Source: Kineosporia succinea (lineage in GTDB: Bacteria; Actinomycetota; Actinomycetes; Actinomycetales; Kineosporiaceae). Taken from it: 64,000 bases of DNA. How positions within the stretch are numbered: the first letter of the stretch is position 1; the number at the start of each line of letters is the position of its first letter. This document shows, piece by piece, positions 26,572 to 36,698 of the stretch. The notes below the pieces were generated by a model. It was not told the origin of the DNA. It did not search any database and worked only from the letters and a program-made list of their open reading frames with translations. The DNA is taken from contig NZ_JAUSQZ010000001.1 of NCBI RefSeq assembly GCF_030811555.1, positions 3,035,241 through 3,099,240 on the forward strand. Direction: 5' to 3'. A program made the position numbers and the translations under genes.

Positions 26572-28127
26572 CCACCCGGGTGAGGGAACTGACCGGGCGC
26601 GGTGCGCCCGTCGTCCTCTTGTTGCTGCTCTGGATCCTCGCCGCCCGGCTCTTCGAGGAACGGCGGGTGGTGCCGACACCGTGGGCGGTGGCCCGGGCGT
26701 TCGCGCACGACCTGCCCGTGTACCCGGCGAACCTCTCGGTCACGCTCACCAACGCGTTCGTCGGCTACCTGTTCGGCAACCTGCTGGCCGTGGCCGCCGC
26801 GGTGCTGTTCGTGCAGGTGCTGTGGATGGAGCGGCTGCTGCTGCGGATCGCCGTGGCCAGCTTCTGCGTGCCGCTGGTGGCGATCACCCCGATCCTCACG
26901 GTGGTGCTGCCCGGGGACGCGCCGAAACAGGTGCTGGCCGGGCTGTCGGTCTTCTTCACCACCCTGGTGTCGTGCATCCTCGGGCTGCGCTCGTCGCCCG
27001 CGAGCACCCACGACGTGATCCGCTCGATGGGTGGCTCGGGCTGGACCGAGCTGCTGAAGATCCGCCTGTGGTCGATGCTTCCGGGGCTCTTCGCCGGTCT
27101 GCAGATCGCCGCCCCGGCCGCTCTGCTGGGCACCATCCTGGGCGAGTACCTGGGGTCGGCGAGCGGGCTCGGTGTGCTGCTGGTGCAGTCGCAGTCGTCG
27201 TTCGAGGTGCCGCGCACCTGGGCGACCGCGTTGCTGATGTCGGCGCTCTCGGCGCTGGTGTTCACGCTGGCGGGTCTGCTCGGCCGACGGCTGACGCCGT
27301 GGGTGGGCCGGGACGTGACGACCAGCACCGGGGTGGCGGCGGAGGCGGGGCGGACGTCGGTTCCCGTCGCGCTCCTGGGGGTCCTGGGCTCGGTGGTGAT
27401 CGTCTGCGCGGGCTGGTGGGGGCTGATCCGGGCGTTCGACCTGAGTCCGTACTTCGCCAAGACGCCGCTGGACGTCTGGAACCACCTGGTCACCGCGGCC
27501 GATGCGGCCGAGAACCGGTCGTACGTGCTGTCCGGTCTGGGAATCACCGTCAGGGACGCGGGGATCGGCTACCTGATCGGCACGGCTCTCGCCTGTCTCC
27601 TGGCGGTCGCGGTGATGCAGTGGCCGCTGGTCGAGCGGTTCTTCATGCCGCTGGCGATCACGCTGAGATCGGTACCGCTGGTGGCCATGACGCCGTTGCT
27701 GGCCCTGGTGTTCGGGCGCGGGCTGCTCGGGGTCACGGTCATCGTGTCGGTCGTGACGTTCTTCCCGACCCTGGTGAGCGTGGTGGCGGCGCTGCGGTCG
27801 GCGCCGGCGATCGCCTGTGACGTGGTGCGCTCGATGGGTGGTTCCAGCGTCACGGTGACGGCGAAGGTGCGTCTGCTGCACGCGGTGCCGGCGGTGTTCG
27901 CCTCGGCCCGGATCGCGGTGCCCGGGGCGATCGCCGGCGCGACGCTGGCCGAATGGCTGGCAACGGGCGAGGGCATCGGCAGCATGCTGGTCAAGGACTT
28001 CGCGGCCTCGCAGTTCAACGACATGTGGTCGGAGACGGTCGTGGTGATCACGCTGTCGGTGCTGGCGTACGCGGTGGTGTCGGCGGCGGAGCGGTTCGTG
28101 GCCCGGCGGATGGGCACTGTTTCGTAG
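26568..28127 (+). CDS. Fused double ABC permease (two BPD_transp_1 domains)
   Basis: A 519-residue membrane protein made of two homologous halves. Each half has about six helices and an EAA-type loop: SMGGSGWTELLKIRLWSMLPGLFAGLQIA in the first (residues ~150-180) and SMGGSSVTVTAKVRLLHAVPAVFASARIA in the second. A Gly/Val-rich spacer near residue 245-275 joins them. Importers of this class usually use a homodimer of a ~250-residue permease; here one chain supplies both, which permits asymmetry. Last gene of the operon. Confidence 0.92.
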   Translation: MTTRVRELTGRGAPVVLLLLLWILAARLFEERRVVPTPWAVARAFAHDLPVYPANLSVTLTNAFVGYLFGNLLAVAAAVLFVQVLWMERLLLRIAVASFCVPLVAITPILTVVLPGDAPKQVLAGLSVFFTTLVSCILGLRSSPASTHDVIRSMGGSGWTELLKIRLWSMLPGLFAGLQIAAPAALLGTILGEYLGSASGLGVLLVQSQSSFEVPRTWATALLMSALSALVFTLAGLLGRRLTPWVGRDVTTSTGVAAEAGRTSVPVALLGVLGSVVIVCAGWWGLIRAFDLSPYFAKTPLDVWNHLVTAADAAENRSYVLSGLGITVRDAGIGYLIGTALACLLAVAVMQWPLVERFFMPLAITLRSVPLVAMTPLLALVFGRGLLGVTVIVSVVTFFPTLVSVVAALRSAPAIACDVVRSMGGSSVTVTAKVRLLHAVPAVFASARIAVPGAIAGATLAEWLATGEGIGSMLVKDFAASQFNDMWSETVVVITLSVLAYAVVSAAERFVARRMGTVS

Positions 28128-28147
28128 ATCTCGTACGTTTACTGTGA

Positions 28148-30068
<1,921 letters not shown>

Positions 30069-30217
30069 GATCGCGGCTGGGTGTTTTCGGGGGGATAGAA
30101 CCGGTAAAAGTTTTTTGGGTGGGGACTCAACCTGGGGGGTGGGTCGCCGTGTTCTTCCCCACGACAGCGAAACGTCGCTGTCGGATCGAGCTGTTGGATC
30201 GAGGGGAGAACAGCCTG

Positions 30218-31030
30218 ATGAAGATGGTGACCGTGATGGGGGCCCTGGCCATGTGCGTGGCACTGGCGGGTGGCGCGGGGGGCACGGCTCACGCCGACCC
30301 GATTCGTGCGGCGGGTCTGCCGCAGACCGGCGATCAGATGTCCTACGTGCAGCGGGGTGACTCGGTGGCCGTGTACCGCTTCGGCGAGCGGCTGGCCGAC
30401 GTCGAGGTGCGGTCCGCGGCGCATCCCGGTGGGCGGGCGAAACTCGTGCTCAGGGTCAAGGCGCACAAGACGTTCGCCTTCCGGGCCGGGCAGTTCCTCT
30501 GGGCCGACGCCGAGGGGGATCACGACGCCTCGGATCCGGTGCGCAAGTTCCGGGTGAAGGGTGGCGACACCGAGACCGTCTCGATCCGGTTCGCCGGGGT
30601 GCGCAACGGCAACGTGGTGTGGGCGCCCCGGCGGGAGAACTCGGTCGGCGTGTGGCAGGTCGAGGGGAGCGCGGCCAAGGGGCTGGGGCATCTGCTGTCG
30701 CCCAGCTACGTGCAGAAAGACGCCCGGGTGTCGGTCTACCGGTCCGGCCGGGTGGTTGGCCGGGTGAAGGCGCAGTCGGCAGTGCACGAGAAGGGCTGGG
30801 GCACGGTGCGGCTCGACATCGAGGCGGTGAAGAAGTTCTCGGTGAGGCCGGCTGCGTTCGGGTGGACCGACCGGGCCGGAGTGCGGCACGTCCCGGTGGG
30901 GGCCAAGAAGATCACGCTGAAGCCGGGCGCCCGGCAGACGGTGCATCTGCGGTACTCCGAGGTGGGGGCCGGGCAGCTCGCCTGGTCGCCGCGGCGGGGG
31001 CTGACCGCCGGTGCGTGGGGCGTCGGCTGA
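30218..31030 (+). CDS. Secreted protein with two tandem copies of an unrecognised beta domain
   Basis: A 270-residue precursor with a signal peptide (MVTVMGALAMCVALAGGAGG... cut near THADP) and no membrane anchor. The mature part is two repeats of about 105 residues: SYVQRGDSVAVYRFGERLADVEV ... FRAGQFLWADAEG ... RNGNVVWAPRR, and again YVQKDARVSVYRSGRVVGRVKA ... VRPAAFGWTDRAG ... GAGQLAWSPRRG. The same domain occurs twice in the membrane protein at 31818. ATG 30218 follows GAGGGGAGAA. Family not recognised. Confidence 0.75.
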   Translation: MKMVTVMGALAMCVALAGGAGGTAHADPIRAAGLPQTGDQMSYVQRGDSVAVYRFGERLADVEVRSAAHPGGRAKLVLRVKAHKTFAFRAGQFLWADAEGDHDASDPVRKFRVKGGDTETVSIRFAGVRNGNVVWAPRRENSVGVWQVEGSAAKGLGHLLSPSYVQKDARVSVYRSGRVVGRVKAQSAVHEKGWGTVRLDIEAVKKFSVRPAAFGWTDRAGVRHVPVGAKKITLKPGARQTVHLRYSEVGAGQLAWSPRRGLTAGAWGVG

Positions 31031-31141
31031 CCTGACCTGCGGCGCTGGGTGAAGTCGCCGGGCGGGCGGGAAACTGTCCGCCCGGCGGCCTCCGGCGGAT
31101 CGAATGCTGTTGCCCGGGGCGGTTGTTCGTGGCGAGTCGGC

Positions 31142-31230
31142 TGATCGTGCTGGGGTCTGCTGATCGTATTGGGGGCGGCTGATCGTGCTGGGCCGGGTGA
31201 TCGTGCTGGGTCGGGTGATCGTGGGGGACG
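31142..31230 (+). repeat. Five tandem 18-19 bp repeats in the leader of the sigma factor gene
   Basis: TGATCGT begins at 31142, 31161, 31180, 31198 and 31216, giving periods 19, 19, 18, 18. The consensus unit is TGATCGTGCTGGGNCGGG; the last copy runs into the GGGGGAC ribosome-binding site before ATG 31231. Could be a protein-binding array, an RNA element or a slipped-strand repeat. Confidence 0.85.
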
Positions 31231-31821
31231 ATGACGCAGGACCTGCAAGAGCGTTTTCACTACCTGGTGGAGGCGGAACTGCCGAGGCTGAGGCGCTTCG
31301 CGTTCAGCATGTGCGAAGACTGGCACCGGGCCGACGATTACGTGCAGGCCGCGCTCGAGCGCATGTACATGGCCTGGCCGAAGGTGCACGACATCTCGCA
31401 CCCGGGGGCCTATCTGCGCACGATCCTGGTGCGGCAGATGCTGAACGAGTGGCGGCGGCCCTGGCGGCGTGAGCACAGCACCGAGGTGCTGCCCGAAGTC
31501 GGCTACGAGACCACCGACGACGCCGTCCTGGTGCTCGACCTGGCGCGGGCGCTGCGTGGGCTGAGCAGGCGGCAGCGGGCGGCGGTGATCCTGCGCTACG
31601 TCGAAGACCGGTCTGTGGCCGAGGTCGCGCAGATCATGGGCACGACTCCGGGTACCGTGAAGCGTCACTGCTCCGACGCTGTCGTCCGGCTGCGGCACAT
31701 CCTCGGTGAAGACTTCACCGACGACCGCCAGGACGACGACCCACGTCGCTCGCCGTCTGCTTCTCTCCCCGTCCTCGACCATGACCTCGATCTCGACGTG
31801 ACTCGCAGAGGTGTTCGATGA
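31231..31821 (+). CDS. SigE-type (ECF-like) RNA polymerase sigma factor
   Basis: A 196-residue sigma factor. Region 2: RRFAFSMCEDWHRADDYVQAALERMYMAW (residues ~20-50); region 4: LRGLSRRQRAAVILRYVEDRSVAEVAQIMGTTPGTVKRHCSDAV (~110-155). The ~35-residue C-terminal tail is Asp/Arg-rich. GGGGGAC precedes ATG 31231. The stop overlaps the next gene by 4 bp, the usual sign of a cognate regulator. It follows five tandem repeats that may mediate its control. Confidence 0.93.
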   Translation: MTQDLQERFHYLVEAELPRLRRFAFSMCEDWHRADDYVQAALERMYMAWPKVHDISHPGAYLRTILVRQMLNEWRRPWRREHSTEVLPEVGYETTDDAVLVLDLARALRGLSRRQRAAVILRYVEDRSVAEVAQIMGTTPGTVKRHCSDAVVRLRHILGEDFTDDRQDDDPRRSPSASLPVLDHDLDLDVTRRGVR

Positions 31822-32774
31822 GCCCAGAGCAGATGCCGTTGTCCCAGCGCCTGAAACAGCTCGACGAGGTCCAGGCGGCGCGAGGGATGCCGGAGTTCGA
31901 CCTCGACGCGGTGATCCGGGGCGGCGAGCGTCGTCGGCAGCGGCGCCATTCGCTCGTGCTGGGTACCTCTGCGGCGGCACTGGTCGTGGCGGGGTTGTTC
32001 ACCGGGGGTCGGTGGTGGCCCGACCCGCCTGTTCATGAGACGCCGGTCGCGGCGCCGCTGGAGTACGCGCAGAACGGTGGGTCGGTCGCGGTGTCGCAGG
32101 GGTCGGACCCGCTGGCCCGGGTGACGGTGCGGTCCGTGTCGCTCGACGCCTCCGGCCGGGGCACGGTGGTGCTGCTGGTCGACGCCGACGGTGATTTCAC
32201 CGTCCAGCCCTCCGATTTCGTCTGGGCCGGTGACTCACTCGAGCAGACGCCGGTCGGGGCGGCCGACGAGGTGACGGTGAACGGCGTCGAGACCCTCAAC
32301 CTGACCTACGACGAGGTGTCGGCGGGGGAGCTGGCCTGGACGCTGCCGGGCACCGACCGGCTGGCGGCGGCGTGGAGCGTGGGTGAGAGCGTCACCCAGG
32401 CGGTGGCCGGTGACGAGGTCTGGTACCTGCAAGACGGCGCGACGGTGACCGCGTACCAGGGGAGTGAGGCGCGGGGGCGGGTGACGGTGTCGGTGGCCGC
32501 GGCGGGATCGGTGCACGTTCGGGTCGCGTCGTCCGGCGAATACGGTTCTTGGTCAGATCATTTCGCGGTGCGGGCCGATGATTTCGTCTGGTCGGGCGGA
32601 GACCTGTCGCAGCAGGCGCCCGAGAGCTCGGGCTGGCGCTCGCTGTCGGTGCGTGACGGTGCGGTGCGAGAGGGCGATCTGCGATTCGCGGGGGTGGGTG
32701 AGGGTTACCTGGTGTGGGCGCCGAAGGTGGGGGAGACGGCGGGGGTCTGGTCGAGTGCGGGTGCGGCTGATTGA
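31818..32774 (+). CDS. Single-pass membrane protein, probable anti-sigma partner, with duplicated extracellular domain
   Basis: A 318-residue protein. Residues 1-40 are cytoplasmic and charged (QRLKQLDEVQAARGMPEFDLDAVIRGGERRRQRR), 41-63 form one helix (SLVLGTSAAALVVAGLFTGG), and the rest is outside. The outer part is two repeats: LEYAQNGGSVAVSQGSDPLARVTV ... FVWAGDS ... AGELAWTLPG, and WYLQDGATVTAYQGSEARGRVTV ... FVWSGGD ... EGYLVWAPKVG. The same domain forms the secreted protein at 30218. Topology and 4-bp coupling to the sigma gene suggest an anti-sigma or sensor; the cytoplasmic part has no recognised zinc anti-sigma motif. Confidence 0.72.
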   Translation: MSPEQMPLSQRLKQLDEVQAARGMPEFDLDAVIRGGERRRQRRHSLVLGTSAAALVVAGLFTGGRWWPDPPVHETPVAAPLEYAQNGGSVAVSQGSDPLARVTVRSVSLDASGRGTVVLLVDADGDFTVQPSDFVWAGDSLEQTPVGAADEVTVNGVETLNLTYDEVSAGELAWTLPGTDRLAAAWSVGESVTQAVAGDEVWYLQDGATVTAYQGSEARGRVTVSVAAAGSVHVRVASSGEYGSWSDHFAVRADDFVWSGGDLSQQAPESSGWRSLSVRDGAVREGDLRFAGVGEGYLVWAPKVGETAGVWSSAGAAD

Positions 32775-32786
32775 GCTTGCCGGTGG

Positions 32787-33167
32787 TTACGGCCAGACGG
32801 TGGCCTGCTGCTTGAACACGTCCGGGTCGCTGTGCACCGGGATGACGCACAGCAGGTGACCGCCCGGGGCCTTCAGGGTGTGGCAGTCGAGCCAGCGGCT
32901 GATCTCGACGGCGCCGAGGGCGATGAGCCGGGCTGTCTCGGCGTCGAGGTCATCGGTCTCGATGTCGATGTGGAAGCGCGGGGCGCCGTCGATGCTCTGG
33001 ATGGCCGTGACCAGGCCGGGAAAGGCACCGTTGATGTTGGTGAACTGTTCCTCACCGGCTACCGGGTTGGCCGGGACGCCGAAGGCGCCGGACCAGAAGG
33101 TGGTGGCGGCGGGGACGTCGTCGCGGGGGACGTCGATGAGCAGGGTGGAGAAGCGGCTCCTGTGCAT
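32787..33167 (-). CDS. VOC (glyoxalase/bleomycin-resistance fold) protein
   Basis: A 126-residue single-domain VOC protein: FSTLLIDVPRDDVPAATTFWSGAFGVPA at the start, RFHIDIETDDLDAETARLIALGAVEI in the middle, LKAPGGHLLCVIPV near the end. The His/Glu metal ligand positions are partly kept (HIDIE). Substrate unknown. It ends 9 bp downstream of, and in the same direction as, the kinase-like gene at 33177. Confidence 0.88.
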   Translation of the reverse strand: MHRSRFSTLLIDVPRDDVPAATTFWSGAFGVPANPVAGEEQFTNINGAFPGLVTAIQSIDGAPRFHIDIETDDLDAETARLIALGAVEISRWLDCHTLKAPGGHLLCVIPVHSDPDVFKQQATVWP

Positions 33168-33176
33168 GGGGTCAGC

Positions 33177-33722
33177 CTAGAGGCCGGCGGCGGTGGTGAT
33201 CGCGGCCAAAGTCTGGTCCAAAGTTGAGTTCTCGGGGATGACCATCTCGGTTGGCTGTCCGAGCAGGTCGCGGGCCGAGTACCACTCCCGCATGTGAGCG
33301 GGGGTGAATTCGCTGGCTTGCGGACGCGTGGCATGACGCTTCACCGTTTCCTCGAAGCTGGCGTCGAGGTAGACGAAGAGGGCGGGGCCGTTGTGGGCCT
33401 CGGCCAGGGTGCGCAGCATGTCGCCGTAGCGGGGGCTGTGCAGGATGCCTTCGAGGATGACGTGGTAGCCGTGCTGCAGGAGGAAGGTGACGTTGTGCGC
33501 GATGAAGGCCGGGGCCAGGGATGGGGTGTCGTGGTGGCCGTGGCCGTGGTGGCTGTCGCGTTCGTGTTCGCGTTCGCGGAGCACGATGCGGCGGAGGAAG
33601 TCCTGCTCGACGAGGGCCCAGCCGCGTCCGGCCTGCAAGCGTAGCCGCTGGGCGACGGTGCTCTTGCCGGAGCCGGAGTTGCCGCGGATGACGATCAGGT
33701 GGGTGTCGGAAAGGGGTGGCAT
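33177..33722 (-). CDS. P-loop kinase-like AAA protein with His-rich insert
   Basis: A 181-residue protein with Walker A GNSGSGKST at residues ~14-22, EQDFLRRIVLRE, VILEGILHSPRYGDML and a TRPQASEF lid segment, resembling small-molecule or polynucleotide kinase-like ATPases. A histidine-rich stretch (DSHHGHGHHDT) sits after the second strand and could bind metal. The start ATG 33722 is directly preceded by six 9-bp repeats each containing GGAGAG, so the SD itself is repeated. Substrate unknown. Confidence 0.82.
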   Translation of the reverse strand: MPPLSDTHLIVIRGNSGSGKSTVAQRLRLQAGRGWALVEQDFLRRIVLREREHERDSHHGHGHHDTPSLAPAFIAHNVTFLLQHGYHVILEGILHSPRYGDMLRTLAEAHNGPALFVYLDASFEETVKRHATRPQASEFTPAHMREWYSARDLLGQPTEMVIPENSTLDQTLAAITTAAGL

Positions 33723-33776
33723 GACTCTCCGGACTCTCCGGACTCTCCGGACTCTCCGGACTCTCCGGACTCTCCG
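33723..33776. repeat. Six perfect 9-bp tandem repeats abutting a start codon
   Basis: GACTCTCCG repeated six times (33723-33776), reading CGGAGAGTC on the coding strand of the downstream gene, ending right at ATG 33722. Each unit contains GGAGAG, an SD-like sequence; the copy nearest the start leaves 4 nt between GGAG and ATG. Copy number change would not alter frame but could alter translation initiation or promoter spacing. Confidence 0.95.
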
Positions 33777-33893
33777 GATGCCGGGATGCCGGGGATGGCT
33801 GGGTTGGCTGGCCTGCGTCTCGTGTACCTGAAGGTCTCAGGCGATCACCAATCGTATGCCGACGAACTCCTGCGCAGAGGAGCTCGTGGTCAC

Positions 33894-33925
33894 GCCGGAT
33901 CGGCGTGGGTGCACGCCGATCCGGC
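33894..33925 (-). terminator. Terminator of the MoxR/vWA cluster
   Basis: A perfect 14-bp stem, GCCGGATCGGCGTG (33894-33907) with 33912-33925, loop GGTG, 7 bp after the stop of the last gene of the cluster. Confidence 0.8.
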
Positions 33926-33932
33926 TCCATGG

Positions 33933-36698
33933 CTACCCCACGAGCGCGGCCACAGCTGTCGCAGTGTCCGGGTACTGTTCCAGCAGGAGCACAGGCCCAC
34001 CGGAATCCGATTCGGTCGCCGCCTTCGACCACTCGTCCGGCTGCCCCAGGATGCGCGCCACGGCCAGCGCGGTGACCGGATGGCTGTCGACGAGACGCCG
34101 GGCGAGTGAGGCGTCCGGGGACAGCACCGGCATGGACGTGGCCGGAGCAGTCTTCCGCTCCCACGGCGCCGTCCAGCCGTCGAGCGCGGGCAACGCCCCC
34201 GGGAACGTACGCCCCGCCTCCCGCGTCAGCAGCGGCACCAGCTCCGCCGCCTCCTGCTTCAGGGTGGTGATCAGCGTCGGCAGCCAGGGCAGCAGCACCG
34301 GGTCGGGCAGGCGGGCGAAGGCCTTCGAGAGGATCTCGACCACGAACGGGGCCAGCCTCGGCACCGGCTCCAGCGCGTGCACGAAACCGCTCACGTACTG
34401 CGGGAAACTGGGCACGACGAGCGGGTTCGCCAGCAGCTCGTCGCTGCGCTCGCGCAGGTCGGCCACCGCCAGGTCGCCGAGCTGGTGCCCCGCCGCCCAG
34501 AACAGAGCCGTCTTGGCCGGGCCGAACGGCACGGACTGCTTCACCGCCAGCTCCAGCTGCATGCGCTCGCAGCCCAGACTCAGCGCCAGGCTCTCCATGC
34601 TGAAGAGGAAGCCCAGCATGGCCGCGACCTGCCGCACCCCGGTCTCTTCGTCGGCGAAGGCGGTGGGCAGCAGCGTGCAGTAGTGCGCATAGCCCGCCGT
34701 GACGAACTGCTGGCACCACGCCGGCAGCGCACCACCCGGACGGCTCTCGAAGTAGGCGATCAGACGGCGGATTCGGCCCAGCACCAGCGGGGCGTCGTCG
34801 ACCGTGCGCTCGGCGGCCAGCAGCTCCACCGCCCGCACCCCGAGTTCGTCGGTCAGCCGGGGGCTCTCGAGCAGCCGGAGTGAGTCTTCGACGGCCGTGA
34901 GGGCCTCGGCCGCCGTGGCCTTCGGATCGCGCACCGACCGCCGCAGGCGCTGCTCCAGCACCTGCTCGACCGTGACACCCTCATAGCCCAGCTCGATCAC
35001 GGTGCGCTGGTGACGGCCCAGGTCGAGGTCCCAGCTCTCTTGCACCGACTTCTCGCCGAGTCGCTGCGAGCCCATGACCGTGCGCAGCGCCGGGCCCGGC
35101 AGCAGGTACTTCAGCCGCCACAGCAACCGCGAGCAGGGCGCCAGCTCGGGCTGGCCCACCAGGTCGATCAGCGCCCGCCGGATCGTGCGTGACGTCAGGT
35201 CGAGCCCCAGCGGCTCCAGCCGGTCGTACACATCCTTGGCCAGCGGGGGCAGCGCCTCGTAGCCGACCTGCCCGACCTTGTCGCCGCCGAGCAGGATCTC
35301 GCACAGCCGCCGCACGTCGCGCCGGCCCGGCACCACGTCTTTCTCGATGCAGGTGACGGCCGCGTCCTGGAAGTCGTACGGCGTCGGGCGCGCCCGGCCC
35401 CGCATGTTCGCCAGCAGCACCGACGTCTCGTAGACCGCGATCGCGTCGGCCGTGCTGGCGAGGTACCCGTTGCGCCGTGCCAGCCGCACCACGTCGACGC
35501 ACCAGCCGCGCAGCTCCTCGTCGTCGAGACCACCCGGGGGTGGTGGGGCCGCCAGGTACTCGGTGAGCCGGTCGGCGGTCGGGCCGGGCACGACCGGGGC
35601 GGGCGGCAGAGCCTTCCTGGCCCGGCGGCGGCCGCCCTTCTGCCCCTCCAGCCGGAACGGTGTGAGCTTCGACCGGGTCAGCCCCTTCTGCCAGGTGGCC
35701 GCCGCGATCGACACCGAGCCCGGCGCCAGGCCGAACTGCGCCTCGATCGCCGAGTGACTCGACGGGATCAGCCCGTACAGCCACTCGGTGCCGGTGCGCG
35801 GCGTGATCTCCAGATCGGGGGTGCCCGGCTCCGACCCGGCCTCCGCCACCCGGCTGACCGCGTGGAAAGCGCCGCAGATGTAGAGGCAGTCGTCGCGGTC
35901 GACACCGGAGGTGGCCAGGTGCGCCCGGATGCGCGTCCACATGTACCGCTCACGCTGCTCGTCGATCGCCAGCCGGCGGGTGCCCTCCGGGGTGAGCCGG
36001 CGGAACAGGCTGCCGATCAACGTCATCACCTGGCGGTAGGTGTCGTGGTCGGCATTCGCCAGCGGCTGCTCGACGTACTGGTCCCACCACTCCGACCAGT
36101 GGCGCACCCGCCCGTGATGCAGGAGGTGCTCTTCCAACTCGGCGAACCGGGGTCGCAGATCACCGATCTCGACCCCGACCGCGTCGCCGTGCAGGTCGTC
36201 TTCAACCTCGGTGTGCTCTTCCGAGGAGTCGGGCGACCACTGGAACACGTGGTCGGACGAGCGGTCGACGAGAACCAGCTCCACCCCCGGGGTCTCGAGG
36301 GCGTAGGCGATGGCCTGGTACTCGGCCGAGGCCTCGGTGATCGGCGCGACCACGCTCAGCGGACCCCAGTCGGCCGGGAACCCGTCGAGCTCGGACGCGA
36401 ATGCCTGCAGGGCCACGGGCAGCTTGCAGTTACGCAGCTCGGTCAGCAGCGGCTGCAGGTCTTCGCACAGCTCGAGATACACCACCTTGGGCTGCTTCTC
36501 GCGCAGTCGCCGGCCCATCGCCAGCGCCGAGGCGGGCGAGTGATGGCAGACCGGGAAGATCTCCAGCGGCTCGGCCGTGGCGTGGTCGACGTCGCTGACC
36601 AGACCGGTCAGGATCTCGGGGAGCGCGGCCGGGCCGTCGGCGAAGGCCTCGGCGGCCTCGATCAGCTGCTGCCGCAGCGGCTCGAAGACCTGACTCAT
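33933..36698 (-). CDS. DUF5682-type protein of the MoxR/vWA cluster
   Basis: A 921-residue cytosolic protein. The N-terminal ~330 residues contain FPVCHHSPASALAMGRRLREKQPKVVYLE and a later DDCLYICGAFHAVS, which I recognise from DUF5682 proteins that accompany MoxR ATPases; the paired His and GAFH motif hint at a TraB/erythromycin-esterase-like hydrolase core. The C-terminal two thirds are helical, repeat-like and without known motifs. ATG 36698 overlaps the stop of the MoxR gene. Biochemical role unknown. Confidence 0.75.
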   Translation of the reverse strand: MSQVFEPLRQQLIEAAEAFADGPAALPEILTGLVSDVDHATAEPLEIFPVCHHSPASALAMGRRLREKQPKVVYLELCEDLQPLLTELRNCKLPVALQAFASELDGFPADWGPLSVVAPITEASAEYQAIAYALETPGVELVLVDRSSDHVFQWSPDSSEEHTEVEDDLHGDAVGVEIGDLRPRFAELEEHLLHHGRVRHWSEWWDQYVEQPLANADHDTYRQVMTLIGSLFRRLTPEGTRRLAIDEQRERYMWTRIRAHLATSGVDRDDCLYICGAFHAVSRVAEAGSEPGTPDLEITPRTGTEWLYGLIPSSHSAIEAQFGLAPGSVSIAAATWQKGLTRSKLTPFRLEGQKGGRRRARKALPPAPVVPGPTADRLTEYLAAPPPPGGLDDEELRGWCVDVVRLARRNGYLASTADAIAVYETSVLLANMRGRARPTPYDFQDAAVTCIEKDVVPGRRDVRRLCEILLGGDKVGQVGYEALPPLAKDVYDRLEPLGLDLTSRTIRRALIDLVGQPELAPCSRLLWRLKYLLPGPALRTVMGSQRLGEKSVQESWDLDLGRHQRTVIELGYEGVTVEQVLEQRLRRSVRDPKATAAEALTAVEDSLRLLESPRLTDELGVRAVELLAAERTVDDAPLVLGRIRRLIAYFESRPGGALPAWCQQFVTAGYAHYCTLLPTAFADEETGVRQVAAMLGFLFSMESLALSLGCERMQLELAVKQSVPFGPAKTALFWAAGHQLGDLAVADLRERSDELLANPLVVPSFPQYVSGFVHALEPVPRLAPFVVEILSKAFARLPDPVLLPWLPTLITTLKQEAAELVPLLTREAGRTFPGALPALDGWTAPWERKTAPATSMPVLSPDASLARRLVDSHPVTALAVARILGQPDEWSKAATESDSGGPVLLLEQYPDTATAVAALVG

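Noticed and set aside
33172-34719. 515-aa minus-strand frame with ESPESP repeats and the plus-strand DSPDSP frame
   Set aside because: The amino-acid repeats only reflect the 9-bp DNA repeat at 33723-33776; the rest overlaps the DUF5682 and kinase-like genes in the wrong frame.
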